A stretch of 64,000 bases of DNA from Bacillota bacterium (GTDB lineage Bacteria; Bacillota; Sulfobacillia; JAJZYS01; JAJYTV01). The stretch is taken from contig JAJYSJ010000005.1 in the NCBI GenBank assembly GCA_021793645.1, forward strand, positions 1 through 64,000. Direction: 5' to 3'. Every line of letters starts with the position of its first letter. Positions within the stretch are counted from its first letter, which is position 1. Position numbers and translations under genes: made by a program. The notes under the pieces were generated by a model. The model was not told where the DNA came from. It saw only the letters and a list, made by a program, of their open reading frames with translations, and ran no database searches. Shown here in pieces: positions 50,808 through 61,299 of the stretch.

Positions 50808-51249
50808 TGCCTGACCCGCCCCCTTCTGACATTTTGCGGATCGCCTTCTCGAACGCGTTCATGACGAGGGTTGCACACTTCACGCGCGCCGGGAACTTGG
50901 CGACGCCCTCCAGCGCCTCGAGCTCCCCAAGGATGCTCCGGTCGGACTCGCGCCGCATGAGAAGGTCTTTGAAGGATTCCGCGATGCGGTTTGCCTCCCC
51001 GAGGCTTTTGCCCCGCACCGCTTCGGTAAACATGGACGCCGCGGCCATGCTGATCGAGCAGCCCTGGCCCTCGAACACCGCGTCCTGCACGACGCCGTCG
51101 TCGCTCACCTGGAGGTCGAGCCGAAGCTCGTCGCCGCAGGTCGGGTTGTGCAGCCCGACGCTCAGCGTCGGCTGCTCGAGGTGCCCGTGGTGGCGCGGGT
51201 TCTGGTAGTGGTCCATGATGACTTCGCGGTAGACTTCATCCAGCGACAC
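50794..51249 (-). CDS. sufU: SufU zinc-dependent sulfur transferase
   Basis: 151 residues. It activates SufS and accepts its persulfide in Gram-positive SUF systems. The zinc-ligand cysteines are in [26 protein letters not shown] and [14 protein letters not shown], with the extra loop ([25 protein letters not shown]) that tells SufU from IscU. It overlaps sufS by 14 bases and sufB by 14. Confidence 0.95.
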   Translation of the reverse strand: MSLDEVYREVIMDHYQNPRHHGHLEQPTLSVGLHNPTCGDELRLDLQVSDDGVVQDAVFEGQGCSISMAAASMFTEAVRGKSLGEANRIAESFKDLLMRRESDRSILGELEALEGVAKFPARVKCATLVMNAFEKAIRKMSEGGGSGNVQA

Positions 51250-52462
51250 GGTGAAAGAACTCCTTTGCCTTCGCTAGCGCGTCGACGAATTGGTCGACGT
51301 CCTCGCGATTGTTGTACAGGTAGAGCGACGCGCGGGCGGTGGACGCAGCCTGCAACCTCCGCATCAGAGGCTGACAGCAGTGGTGGCCTGCCCGCACGCA
51401 GACTCCCTCGGTATCGAGTGCGGTCGCCACGTCATGCGCGTGGACGCCGTCAAGGTTGAACGTTACAACCCCGCTGTCACGATGGCCTTGGGGACCGTAG
51501 ACCACGACGCCAGCAATGGGCCGGATCCGATCGGCGAGGTAGTTCGCGAGCTCGACCTCATGGTCGTGGATCGCCGTCAGGCCGATGCTCCGCAGGTAGT
51601 CCGCCGCCGCACCGATGCCGACTGCACCGGCGATGTTCGGCGTCCCGCCCTCGAAGCGCCAAGGCGCCTCCTTCCAGGTCGAGCCCTGGAGGGTGACCTC
51701 CTCAATCATCTCCCCACCATAATATACAGGTTCCATGCGCTGCAACAGGTCGGCTCGGCCGTAGAGCGCTCCGATGCCTGTTGGACCGCACATCTTGTGG
51801 CCGGAGAAGCTAAGGAAGTCGATCCCGAGTGCACGGACGTCGACCGGCCGGTGCGGGACCGACTGCGCGCCGTCCACGGCCAGCACGGCCCCGTGCGCAT
51901 GCGCGATCTCCGCTGCGGCAGCGACATCCGTCACCGTGCCCATGACGTTCGAGACGTGGGCGAGAGCGACGATCCGCGTCTGATCATCTACGACCGACCG
52001 CAGTGCATCAGGCGTGATGCGGCCGTCCTCCCCGAGTTCGACGTAGCGCACCTCTGCGCCGCGGTGCCATGCGGCCTGCTGCCACGGAAGAAGGTTTGAG
52101 TGATGCTCCGCCGCCGAGGTGACAACGTTCGTGCCTGGCTCCAGGACCACCTCGCCGTAGCTGCGGGCAACCAGGTTGATCGACTCCGTCGTTCCGCGCG
52201 TGAAGACGATCTCCTCCGGCGCGGACCCTACGAGGTCCGCCAGCTTCTGGCGGGCGTCCTCGTAGTCCTGGGTCGCGCGCGCCGCTAGCTCGTAGACGCC
52301 GCGGTGCACGTTCGCGTTGTCGTGCTCGTAGTATCGCCGCACGGCGTCCAGCACCGCTCTCGGCTTCTGCGACGTGGCCGCAGAGTCCAGGTACGAGAGG
52401 CGCTTGCCGTTCATCTGGATGGCGAGCAGCGGAAAGTCCGCTCGCCGTGCGGCGATGTTCAT
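51236..52462 (-). CDS. sufS: Cysteine desulfurase SufS
   Basis: 408 residues, class II desulfurase. It starts RADFPLLAIQMNGKRLSYLDSAATSQKPRAVLDAV. PLP-binding lysine is in FLSFSGHKMCGPTGIGALYG and the active Cys is in VRAGHHCCQPLMRRL. Partner SufU lies directly downstream, sufD upstream with a four-base overlap. Confidence 0.96.
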   Translation of the reverse strand: MNIAARRADFPLLAIQMNGKRLSYLDSAATSQKPRAVLDAVRRYYEHDNANVHRGVYELAARATQDYEDARQKLADLVGSAPEEIVFTRGTTESINLVARSYGEVVLEPGTNVVTSAAEHHSNLLPWQQAAWHRGAEVRYVELGEDGRITPDALRSVVDDQTRIVALAHVSNVMGTVTDVAAAAEIAHAHGAVLAVDGAQSVPHRPVDVRALGIDFLSFSGHKMCGPTGIGALYGRADLLQRMEPVYYGGEMIEEVTLQGSTWKEAPWRFEGGTPNIAGAVGIGAAADYLRSIGLTAIHDHEVELANYLADRIRPIAGVVVYGPQGHRDSGVVTFNLDGVHAHDVATALDTEGVCVRAGHHCCQPLMRRLQAASTARASLYLYNNREDVDQFVDALAKAKEFFHRVAG

Positions 52463-53640
52463 GCCTCTACCTTCTCGTGGAAGATCTGTGCGATCTGCTC
52501 TCGTACGCTCTCCAGCGGGATGCTATCGAGCAGCGAGGAGAGGAAGCCGAAGACGATCAGCCGGCGCGCCTCGATCTCCGAAATGCCGCGCGCCATCATG
52601 AAGTAGAGCTGCATTGGGTCAACAGGGCCCGCAGAGGCCGCATGACCCGCCTTGACATCCCACTCGTCGATCTCGAGTTCTGGCACAAGGTCCGCTCTTG
52701 CCGTCTCCGAGAGCATCAGCGTGTGCTCGTGCTGCCAACCGCTCGTGCCCGTTGCGTGCGGACGGATGATCGTGTTGGCGTTATAGACGGCGCGCGCCTT
52801 TCCTTGCAGCACGCCGCGCGCCTCGGTGTCGCTCGTCGTGTGCTGGCCGACGTGAACCGCGATGTGGCGGAAGTCGAAGTGCTGGCGGCGGCCTCCAAAG
52901 AAGGTCGCGAACACGCGGGAGTCCGAACCGTCGCCCCGGAGCTCAGTGCGGGTGTCAGCGACCTGCAGCCGGGCGCCGACATCGTTGAGGATCCAGGTCA
53001 ACTTCCCGTCCCGCCCTACCGCAGCCCGGCGCGACCAGTGGCCCTGGGCCTTGCCCGGCAGACGCTGGAACTCGATATACTGCACCTGCGCACCGTCGCT
53101 GACGACAACCTCCACACCGCCGTTGATCGCAGGTGCCCCGCCGTCCACTCCCACGAGTTCGACGATTAGGTCGCAGCGGCTCCTCTCGCCTGCAACCAGC
53201 AGCACGTGCGGGGTGTAGTAACCGTCCTTTGGGAAGTGGAACGTGGCGCGCACCGGCTCCGTGAGCTCCTGGTCCTTGGGCACATAGCAGAAAAAGCCGC
53301 CTTTAGTGAGCGCCGCATGCTGCGCGTGCAGCAGGTTCTGCCGTTCGGCCACTTGTAGGAGGTACGGCTGCAGGAGGTCCGCGTGTTCGCGCACCGCCTG
53401 GTCGAGGTCCATCAGGATCACGCCCTGCGGCGCGCCTTCAAAGGTGACCTGCGGCAACTTCGGCGCATCGGCCTGCACGAATGCGGCCTCACCGATCTTC
53501 GTCTGCTTCGACATAGGCAACTGAAGGCTCGCGCTCTCCTCGAGCGCCGCGATCCGCCGATCCAGCAGCCAGCGCGGCTCGGTCGGTGCGATGGCTTCAA
53601 TCTGCGCACGGGTCGCAAGGGTGAGGGTGTCGCTCGCCAT
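52459..53640 (-). CDS. sufD: Fe-S cluster assembly protein SufD
   Basis: 393 residues from ATG 53640 with GGAGG upstream; the longer frame overlaps sufC and is not real. Beta-helix scaffold related to SufB: FFCYVPKDQELTEPVRATFHFPKDG, LVGVDGGAPAINGGVEVVVSDGAQVQYIEFQRL, a His-containing block QHFDFRHIAVHVGQHTTSD and the end FLSSLLDSIPLESVREQIAQIF. With SufB and SufC it forms the SufBC2D complex. Confidence 0.95.
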   Translation of the reverse strand: MASDTLTLATRAQIEAIAPTEPRWLLDRRIAALEESASLQLPMSKQTKIGEAAFVQADAPKLPQVTFEGAPQGVILMDLDQAVREHADLLQPYLLQVAERQNLLHAQHAALTKGGFFCYVPKDQELTEPVRATFHFPKDGYYTPHVLLVAGERSRCDLIVELVGVDGGAPAINGGVEVVVSDGAQVQYIEFQRLPGKAQGHWSRRAAVGRDGKLTWILNDVGARLQVADTRTELRGDGSDSRVFATFFGGRRQHFDFRHIAVHVGQHTTSDTEARGVLQGKARAVYNANTIIRPHATGTSGWQHEHTLMLSETARADLVPELEIDEWDVKAGHAASAGPVDPMQLYFMMARGISEIEARRLIVFGFLSSLLDSIPLESVREQIAQIFHEKVEA

Positions 53641-53641
53641 G

Positions 53642-54424
53642 TCAGGCCTCCTGCGGGAGTGGTTCCTCGATGCCGAGCTCCTGGCGCAGCCAGTCGTAGC
53701 CGCGCGCCTCGAGCTGCTCTGCGAGTTCCGGACCACTCGAGCGCACAATTCGTCCCTGCATCATCACGTGGACATTGGTTGGGTGAATGTAGTTCAGGAT
53801 CCGCTGGTAGTGCGTGATGATCAGCACGCCGAAGTTTTCGGAAAGCATGTCGTTGACGCCTTGGGCGACGACCTTCACGGCATCGATGTCGAGTCCGGAG
53901 TCGATCTCGTCGAGGATCGCGATGCGCGGCTGGAGGACCGCCATCTGCAGAATCTCGTTGCGCTTCTTCTCTCCGCCCGAGAACCCTTCGTTGACGTAAC
54001 GCTCCGCGAACGTTGGGTCGATCGAAAGGCCTGCCATCTTCTCCTTCAATTCCTTGTGGAACTTCAGGACTGGCACCGGGTCGTTCTCCTCACGCCGCGC
54101 GTTGAGCGCCGTGCGCAGGAAGTTGGCATTCGAGACACCGGATATCTCGGCCGGGTACTGCATCGCCAAGAAGAGCCCGGCGCGCGCACGCTCGTCAACC
54201 GCCATTTCGAGGACGTCCCGACCGTCCAGCGTCACCGTTCCACTGAGCACCTCGTACGCGGGGTGCCCCATCAGCGCCGACGCGAATGTGCTCTTTCCGG
54301 TGCCGTTCGGTCCCATGATTGCGTGCACCTCTCCGCCGCGCACCGTCAGGTCGAGTCCCTTGACGATCTCGCGGCCCTCGATGCCTACCCGAAACCCTCG
54401 GATATCCAGAACAGGCCTCGCCAT
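53642..54424 (-). CDS. sufC: Fe-S cluster assembly ATPase SufC
   Basis: 260 residues, an ABC-type ATPase: Walker A GPNGTGKSTFASALMGHPAY, signature SGGEKKRNEILQMAVLQPRIAILDEIDSGLDIDAV with Walker B, and the H-loop in LIITHYQRIL. It powers the SufBD scaffold. First gene of the operon, behind a TTGACA promoter; GGGAGG lies 11 bases before ATG 54424. Confidence 0.97.
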   Translation of the reverse strand: MARPVLDIRGFRVGIEGREIVKGLDLTVRGGEVHAIMGPNGTGKSTFASALMGHPAYEVLSGTVTLDGRDVLEMAVDERARAGLFLAMQYPAEISGVSNANFLRTALNARREENDPVPVLKFHKELKEKMAGLSIDPTFAERYVNEGFSGGEKKRNEILQMAVLQPRIAILDEIDSGLDIDAVKVVAQGVNDMLSENFGVLIITHYQRILNYIHPTNVHVMMQGRIVRSSGPELAEQLEARGYDWLRQELGIEEPLPQEA

Positions 54425-54481
54425 GCCTTGTGTTGCCTCCCTCGAACTAAATCCTTACTGAAACAGTCATCTTTCAACGAC

Positions 54482-54511
54482 ATTCTGGCACAGGCCTTGA
54501 ACCGGTGTCAA
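54482..54511 (-). promoter_or_regulatory. Promoter of the suf operon
   Basis: Minus-strand TTGACA (54506-54511), an 18-base spacer and CAGAAT (54482-54487). It lies about 58 bases before the sufC start. The leader could hold the operator of the Rrf2 protein encoded at the end of the operon. Confidence 0.6.
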
Positions 54512-54525
54512 ACGATTAGCTAACA

Positions 54526-55440
54526 TTATTCCGCCACGGATTCGTCTCCACGCCGGGGGCTACTGGTGATGCTCCCGGCGCGCGCTAGATACACGCCGAG
54601 CAGCGAGATGATTCCACCACCGATTACCGCGGCGCCGAGCGGAGAACCGAAGACGAAATACGCTGCGGCAGCGGCAATTGCCGGCTCTGCGCTGAGGTGC
54701 GCGAGCAGCCGCGTCGGGCCGAGTCGGGCCGTCGCCCCCTGCCAGAAGGAGAGACCGAAAACCGTCACCGGGAGCGCCGAGTAGAGAAGTGCGAACGCGT
54801 TTGCCGAGAAATGGGCTTCGTGCCAGTATACCGGCACAAAAGGCAAGAGTGCTATGCCGCCAAATGCAGATTGCCATGCCGTGACTGTGAGGGGTGGAAG
54901 TCGCCGCACAAGGGGCAGCGACAAAAAACCGTAGGCGGCCCATGTTATAGCGGCTAATAGCGCCTCAACATCGCCGAGCAGAGGAGCTGGAGCGTTCCGC
55001 GAGGGACTGCTTGAGCCTCCAAGCACGACGAGTGCCGCGCCGATGACGCCAAGCCCCACGCCGACGAAGTTGCCTGCCCGCAAGGACTCCTTGCGCGTCG
55101 CAGCACCCCAGATCGCGGCGAAGACGGGTGAAAGCGCGAGCAGGATGGCGGACGATGCGACGTCCGTGAGCTGGACTGCCGACGTGAAGAGCATTTGATA
55201 TACGGAAATGCCGAGCAGTCCCGTGCCCACGAGGGGTAGGATTTCGCGGCGCGGCACCCTGATGCCGCCGGATCGCTGGGCGAGCAGAAGCAGAAGCGGT
55301 GCGGACACGAGGAAGCGGAGCGCGGTGAAGAGCGCCGGCGGGAAGGCCCGCACGCCGATCTTCACCGCAAGGAAGTTAAGGGCCCAGAGGACAATCGTGA
55401 GCCAAAGACCCACTTCCAGCCAGATCGCCCGGCGTTGCAC
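54526..55440 (-). CDS. EamA/DMT family exporter
   Basis: 304 residues from GTG 55440, which directly follows the kbl stop. Ten hydrophobic helices in two EamA halves (VLWALNFLAVKIGVRAFPPALFTALRFL; AITWAAYGFLSLPLVRRLPPLTVTAWQSAFGG), typical of metabolite or amino-acid exporters. Coupled to kbl-tdh, it may move a product of threonine or glycine metabolism; that is only context. Confidence 0.87.
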   Translation of the reverse strand: MQRRAIWLEVGLWLTIVLWALNFLAVKIGVRAFPPALFTALRFLVSAPLLLLLAQRSGGIRVPRREILPLVGTGLLGISVYQMLFTSAVQLTDVASSAILLALSPVFAAIWGAATRKESLRAGNFVGVGLGVIGAALVVLGGSSSPSRNAPAPLLGDVEALLAAITWAAYGFLSLPLVRRLPPLTVTAWQSAFGGIALLPFVPVYWHEAHFSANAFALLYSALPVTVFGLSFWQGATARLGPTRLLAHLSAEPAIAAAAAYFVFGSPLGAAVIGGGIISLLGVYLARAGSITSSPRRGDESVAE

Positions 55441-56622
<1,182 letters not shown>

Positions 56623-56647
56623 CCTCTCCTTTCAACGCCTGCTGATA

Positions 56648-57688
56648 TCAGAGGCCTTTGGGCAAAAGCACGATCTTGCCGCACTTCCCCTCGTGCAGGA
56701 CGCGCATCGCCTCGGCATAGTCCGAAAGCGCGAAGCGGTGCGTGATCAGGGGCGCAATGTCGAGCCGCCCGGAAGCGAGCAGCGCACGCGTCTTATACCA
56801 GGTGTCGAACATCCGCCGCCCGGTAATACCCTGCAAAGTGATGCCGCGCATGATCACCTGCTCCGCGAGGTCCAGCGTGACCTCCTGGGACGGCAGTCCC
56901 AGGAGCGAGACGCGCGCCCCCATGCGGCAGGCCCGGATCGCGTCGCGGATGGCCTGCGGGTGGCCGGACATTTCCAGAACCACTTCGACGCCTCCATCCG
57001 TCGCATCGCGGACGGCCTGGACCACGTCGTCTCTGGTCGGGTCGAGCACAAGATCCGCACCCATCTGAACCCCGAGTTCGCGACGGTACGGGCTCACCTC
57101 GGTCGCAATGATCTGCCCCGCTCCCGCCGCCCGCGCCACGCCGATCGAAAACAGCCCGATCGCACCGAGCCCGGTGATGAGGACGCTCTTGCCTGCGATT
57201 TCGCCGGCAAACACCGTGTGCACCGCGTTCCCCAAGGGCTCCTGCGCCGCCGCGACGTCGAAGGGCATCTCCTTTGGGTTCTTCCAGAGGTTTTGCGCCG
57301 GCATCAGGAGGTAATCCGCGAACGATCCGTCATGGTCGACCCCGAGGATCTCGACGTGCTCGCAGATATGTCCTTGACCGGTGCGGCACGAATGGCAGTG
57401 GCCGCACGTGATATGGGTCTCCACGGACACGTGGTCTCCGACCGCGATGCCTTGTACCTCGGGTCCTACCTCAACGACGACGCCCGCCGTCTCGTGTCCC
57501 ATCACGCGTGGCGGATGCACTCGCTGCGCCGCCCAATCGTCCCAACTGTATACGTGATAGTCCGTACCGCACACGGATGCCGCGTGCACCTCGATCAGCG
57601 CCTCTCCGGGACCCGGGTGCTTCACGGGAATGCGCACGAGCTCCGCTCCCGGTGCCGCAGTTGCCTTCAAGACCGCCTGCATTTCCAA
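56648..57688 (-). CDS. tdh: L-threonine 3-dehydrogenase
   Basis: 346 residues, a zinc-dependent medium-chain dehydrogenase. Catalytic zinc site CGTDYHVYSWDDWA with GHETAGVV, structural zinc site CGHCHSCRTGQGHICE, and NAD fold GLGAIGLFSIGVARAAGA. The CGTDxHxYxWD pattern is the Tdh hallmark. With Kbl it turns threonine into glycine and acetyl-CoA. Confidence 0.95.
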   Translation of the reverse strand: MEMQAVLKATAAPGAELVRIPVKHPGPGEALIEVHAASVCGTDYHVYSWDDWAAQRVHPPRVMGHETAGVVVEVGPEVQGIAVGDHVSVETHITCGHCHSCRTGQGHICEHVEILGVDHDGSFADYLLMPAQNLWKNPKEMPFDVAAAQEPLGNAVHTVFAGEIAGKSVLITGLGAIGLFSIGVARAAGAGQIIATEVSPYRRELGVQMGADLVLDPTRDDVVQAVRDATDGGVEVVLEMSGHPQAIRDAIRACRMGARVSLLGLPSQEVTLDLAEQVIMRGITLQGITGRRMFDTWYKTRALLASGRLDIAPLITHRFALSDYAEAMRVLHEGKCGKIVLLPKGL

Positions 57689-57723
57689 CTCCGACTACGC
57701 CTCCTGCAGATAGCCGCGCCCGC

Positions 57724-58497
57724 TTAGATGGCGAGATAGCGGCGCAGATCCCCCGCTTCGATTCGCAATCCAACGAAGAACGCTCCGAATAGCGCGTAGC
57801 GGGCGCTGACTTCGTCGAAGCGCATCTCGTACACGATCTTCTTGAACTGCAAAGGATCCTCTGCGAACAGGTCGACGCCCCATTCCCAGTCGTCGAGTCC
57901 CATGGAACCTGTGATGATCTGCTGCACCTTTCCCGCATACTCCCGCCCGATCAGGCCATGGCTGCGCATGAGTTCCTGACGCTCTGCGGCCGAGAGCATG
58001 TACCAGTTGCGATCCTCGCCGCGCAGCTTGCTCATCGGGTAAAAGCAGATGTAGCGCGTGTGCGGCAGATTCGGTTCGAGGCGAGCGCGCAGCGCGCCCT
58101 CTAAGGCCTCTTGCGCCTCTTGCGTCCGGCCCCCGCTGCCATGTGTGCTGAGCTCGACGACGGAGAGGTAGGAGTAGGAAGGCGTAAGACAGTCGCCGAG
58201 TGACCCCTTGGCGAAGTCATTCTCCAGTGCTGCAAGTGCGTCGAGCGTCGGGCGCAGGTGGACCGCCATGAGATCGCCCTTATGCCCGAGCAGCCAATAG
58301 AAGCCGCTCGAACCCCGATGCGTCTCTTCCGCGCCTAGGGCCTCCGCCATGCGCTTCTCCGCGTCTGCGATCCCTTCCTCGCGCTCCCCTGGCTGCAGCG
58401 CGCGAAGGCGCGCCCAGTCCACGCGGTAGAGCATATGCAGGGCATACCAGCCATCGATGGTCCCTGGAGCATTCGCCACCTTCATCACCTCGTTCAT
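57724..58497 (-). CDS. hemQ: Coproheme decarboxylase HemQ (chlorite-dismutase family)
   Basis: 257 residues from ATG 58497; GTG 58479 with GAGGTGATGAAG before it is an alternative. Last step of the coproporphyrin-dependent heme route of Gram-positives. Landmarks match Bacillus HemQ closely: IDGWYALHMLYRVDW, PSYSYLSVVELS, RYICFYPMSK, DRNWYMLSAAERQELMRSHGLIGREYAGKVQQIITGSMGLDDWEWGVDLFAEDPLQFKKIVYEMRFDEVSARYALFG-type end (quoted in pieces: catalytic Tyr in NWYMLS). It lies about 35 bases after tdh ends on the same strand in the opposite sense of order, so the two may share a transcript. Confidence 0.94.
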   Translation of the reverse strand: MNEVMKVANAPGTIDGWYALHMLYRVDWARLRALQPGEREEGIADAEKRMAEALGAEETHRGSSGFYWLLGHKGDLMAVHLRPTLDALAALENDFAKGSLGDCLTPSYSYLSVVELSTHGSGGRTQEAQEALEGALRARLEPNLPHTRYICFYPMSKLRGEDRNWYMLSAAERQELMRSHGLIGREYAGKVQQIITGSMGLDDWEWGVDLFAEDPLQFKKIVYEMRFDEVSARYALFGAFFVGLRIEAGDLRRYLAI

Positions 58498-58538
58498 TGT
58501 ACCTGAGCCAGCAAGCAGGGAAACGGCCTCTTGGCCGT

Positions 58539-59384
58539 CTATCGCGTTTCCCGAAAGAACCTCTGTACGGCCGCATCGAACGCGATGGGCTCCTCCAGGA
58601 ACGGGTAATGATTGCTCTCTTCGAACAGGGCAAGCCGCGCGCGCGGCATCAGATCTGCGATTTCCCTTGAGAATGGGAGCGGACACTGCACGTCGTGACG
58701 CCCGCACGCGATCAGCGCCTGCACCTTGCAGTTCTCAAGGCGCCCACGCAGGTCGAAGCGGGGGAAATCCTCCCGCGCGTAGTAGTCAAGGCGCGGCGCA
58801 CAGATCCGCTTCGTCACGTGCGGCGGGAAGTATTCCGCGTAGCGCGTTGGCTGGTGCAGCGAAAGCTTCGTGCGTTCCTGCGCGAGACGCCTGCGCTCCG
58901 CCACATCAAGGTCGTCCGACTTGAGGGCCTCGATCAGGTCCTGCATGTTCTGGAACGCGGGATGCTCGGGGTGGTAGATGCACTGCGGCGTATCCGCGTA
59001 ATGCCTGGAGGCCGCTGCGCCCACGGCGACCAGCGAGCGTAGGGCGCCGCCCCGCGTCTCGGCATAGAGAAGCCCCAGCATGCCGCCCGTCGAGTGGCCG
59101 GCGAAGTCCCACTGCGCGTATCCGAGGGCTGCACGGATGGCTTCGAGATCCTCGGCGGCGACGTCCATCGAGAGGTCGTGCGGCTCCCCGGGTGCCTGAG
59201 ACCCTCCCGCGCCGCGCAGGTTGATCAGGTAGACCGTGCGGTGCGTCGTGAAACAGTCCGCGAACAGGTCACCCGACGCGTCGAACGCAGAGTAGAGGTG
59301 CGTGACGCAGAGCGGCGGCCCTGCCCCGCGCTTGAATACCTCGAATCGGCCCCTGGCCGTCTCGATGCAGTGTGTCTGCCACAT
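58539..59384 (-). CDS. Alpha/beta hydrolase (proline iminopeptidase-like)
   Basis: 281 residues from ATG 59384 with GGGGGA upstream; the longer frame is a read-through of the divergent SDR. Oxyanion and nucleophile: NLRGAGGSQ and FAGHSTGGMLGLLYA, acid in CGRHDVQCPLPF, His in EESNHYPFLEEP. The lid region is rich in Arg and Tyr. Substrate unknown. It precedes hemQ on the minus strand by 41 bases. Confidence 0.87.
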   Translation of the reverse strand: MWQTHCIETARGRFEVFKRGAGPPLCVTHLYSAFDASGDLFADCFTTHRTVYLINLRGAGGSQAPGEPHDLSMDVAAEDLEAIRAALGYAQWDFAGHSTGGMLGLLYAETRGGALRSLVAVGAAASRHYADTPQCIYHPEHPAFQNMQDLIEALKSDDLDVAERRRLAQERTKLSLHQPTRYAEYFPPHVTKRICAPRLDYYAREDFPRFDLRGRLENCKVQALIACGRHDVQCPLPFSREIADLMPRARLALFEESNHYPFLEEPIAFDAAVQRFFRETR

Positions 59385-59484
59385 TCGGCTTCCCCCATGA
59401 CTCCGAATGGTATGAAGGCGTAGCTCTTTGCGGCGTGGATGGCGGTATAGTCTTCCTGAAGGTCCCAAAGGAGGCGAGCCCCGC

Positions 59485-60270
59485 ATGACGGGTTCTAAAA
59501 CGGCGCTTGTCACCGGTGCTACGAGCGGTCTCGGCCGGGCGATGGCGCAGGCGCTGCTCGCGTCCGGCATGCAAGTCGCGATCGCCGCGCGTCCCACGCC
59601 CCGCCTCGCCGAGGCCGTCGCGGGATGGCAGGCGCAAGGGCTTCTTGCACAGGCATTCCCGGTCGACGTCCGCGACGAGGCGTCGGTCGCGGCCATGGCC
59701 CGGGCCATCCAAGAGCGCATGGGCGGCCTCGACTTCGCCGTCAACAACGCAGGTATCGGCATGCGGACCGTGAACCCGCGCTTCTTCGAAGATCCGCGTC
59801 CCTTCTACGAAGTGCCCTCCACCAGCTTCGACGACGTGGTACGCACGAACCTCACCGGCTACTTTCTCGTCGCGAAGGCACTAAGCGCCATCTTCCTGAA
59901 GCAAGGCCGCGGCAGGCTCGTGAACGTCACGATGAATCTGTCCACCATGCAGCGCCGCGGGTTCGTCCCCTATGGTCCTGCGCGGGCTGGGGCCGAGGCG
60001 CTGAGCCGAATCATGACGGAGGACCTGCGTCCTGCAGGCATCTGGGTGAACCAGCTCCTGCCCGGCGGCGCAACCCTTACCGGTATGATCCCAGAGGATG
60101 CGCCGCACGCAGGTCTCCTGCCTGCAGAGATCATGGGACCCCCGATCGTCTTCCTCGCGTCTGCAAAGGCCGATGGCCTCACCGGTGCGCGTATCGTGGC
60201 AAGTGAGTTCCCGGCTTGGCTCGCGGCCTACCGCGCCGGGCGCACCTCGCAGCCTCCCGATATCTTCTAG
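59485..60270 (+). CDS. Short-chain dehydrogenase/reductase-like, active-site Lys replaced
   Basis: 261 residues from ATG 59485 with AAAGGAGG 11 bases upstream. Rossmann motif TGATSGLGRAMAQALLASG, DFAVNNAGIGMR, and the region VNVTMNLSTMQRRGFVPYGPARAGAEAL. The SDR catalytic YxxxK reads Y-G-P-A-R, so Lys is Arg. The rest follows the family, with a PGG turn near residue 195. It may still bind NAD(P) but catalysis may be altered. It ends four bases into the convergent MBL gene. Confidence 0.85.
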   Translation: MTGSKTALVTGATSGLGRAMAQALLASGMQVAIAARPTPRLAEAVAGWQAQGLLAQAFPVDVRDEASVAAMARAIQERMGGLDFAVNNAGIGMRTVNPRFFEDPRPFYEVPSTSFDDVVRTNLTGYFLVAKALSAIFLKQGRGRLVNVTMNLSTMQRRGFVPYGPARAGAEALSRIMTEDLRPAGIWVNQLLPGGATLTGMIPEDAPHAGLLPAEIMGPPIVFLASAKADGLTGARIVASEFPAWLAAYRAGRTSQPPDIF

Positions 60271-60866
60271 GCCTGCAGGAACGGATTCTCCCGGCGTTCC
60301 GCGCCGATCGTCGTCGCTGGGCCGTGTCCGGGGTACACCCGCACACCGTCCCCCAGCGCGAGGAGGCGCTGCAACGAAACGTAGAGTTGAGCCTCGTCGC
60401 TTCCCTCCAGGTCGAAGCGCCCGATCGAGTCGTGAAAGAGGCAATCCCCGGAGAAGAGATCGTCGCCGATGCGGTAGGCGATATGGCCGGGCGAGTGCCC
60501 GGGGACCGACAATACGCCGATCTCCATCCCCCCGAGCGTCAGGTGCTCGCCGCCGTGCAGAAGGTGTGTCGGCCGTGGAACCTCGTATGCCTCGCCGTAA
60601 AATTCGCCGGTCGCGAGGAACAGATCGCCCTCCGGATAGTAGAGAGGGCAATCGAACGCCAGGCGCAGCGCCTTCGCCCCGACGATGTGGTCGCCGTGGC
60701 CGTGGGTGATGAGGATCGCCGCAACCCGCAGCGACAGCTGCTTCGCCTTCTTCTCGATGGCGCCGGGCGCGAAGCCCGCGTCGATCAGCAGGGCATCCGC
60801 AGGGTCCTCCCAGATGAAGTAGCAATTGGTCGCAAACGGCCCGAAGACCGCTGGGTGAATATGCAG
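60267..60866 (-). CDS. MBL-fold metallohydrolase, apparent CTG start
   Basis: 199 residues. The frame gives PFATNCYFIW, ILITHGHGDHIVGAK (HxHxDH metal motif), SVPGHSPGHIAYRIGDDLFSGDCLF and VYPGHGPATTIGAERRENPFL, as in the glyoxalase II-like YqgX family. From the in-frame TGA inside dtd to the metal motif there is no ATG, GTG or TTG. CTG 60866 lies about nine bases after GAAGGGG and aligns with usual starts (M-x-I). ATG 60527 would lose the active site. It follows dtd by four bases. Confidence 0.82.
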   Translation of the reverse strand: MHIHPAVFGPFATNCYFIWEDPADALLIDAGFAPGAIEKKAKQLSLRVAAILITHGHGDHIVGAKALRLAFDCPLYYPEGDLFLATGEFYGEAYEVPRPTHLLHGGEHLTLGGMEIGVLSVPGHSPGHIAYRIGDDLFSGDCLFHDSIGRFDLEGSDEAQLYVSLQRLLALGDGVRVYPGHGPATTIGAERRENPFLQA

Positions 60867-60870
60867 TGCG

Positions 60871-61299
60871 TCACACCCCTTCGCCGCGTCGCGAATCGAT
60901 GATAATCGTCACAGGGCCGTCGTTCTCCAGCGAAACGAGCATATCCGCTCCAAAGACGCCGGCTTGTGCGGGACCGAACTGTGCGAGGAATTCCAGCCAA
61001 CGCGCGCGGGCTTCCTCGGGAGGCATGGCCGGTCCGAAGTCCGGCCGGTTGCCACGCTGGACATCCCCATACAGCGTGAACTGCGGCACGAGCAGATGCC
61101 CGAGCGAACGTTCGTCCGCACTGTAGGAAAGTCTGCCGCGTTCGTCCTCGAAGATGCGCAGTGCGTGGAGTCGACGCGCCATCCATTGGAGGTCTGCGGC
61201 GCTGTCGCCACGGCCGAAGCCGATCAGGCATGCCTGGCCGGGACCGATCTGGGCGACGGCCTCGCCCTGCACCGAGACTTCCGCGCGCCGAACCCTCAT
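60871..61299 (-). CDS. dtd: D-aminoacyl-tRNA deacylase
   Basis: 142 residues from ATG 61299; the frame is open to 61377 but the family begins MRxxxQR. Proofreads D-aminoacyl-tRNA. MRVRRAEVSVQGEAVAQIGPG, GDSAADLQWMARRLHALRIFED, the cross-subunit motifs LLVPQFTLYGDVQRGNRPDFGPA and NDGPVTIIIDS. Usual SQFTL is PQFTL. Forms an operon with the MBL gene. Confidence 0.93.
   Translation of the reverse strand: MRVRRAEVSVQGEAVAQIGPGQACLIGFGRGDSAADLQWMARRLHALRIFEDERGRLSYSADERSLGHLLVPQFTLYGDVQRGNRPDFGPAMPPEEARARWLEFLAQFGPAQAGVFGADMLVSLENDGPVTIIIDSRRGEGV

Noticed and set aside
53591-54523. 310-residue plus-strand frame opposite sufC
   Set aside because: sufC on the other strand has all ABC ATPase motifs; this frame has no motif and no ribosome binding site.
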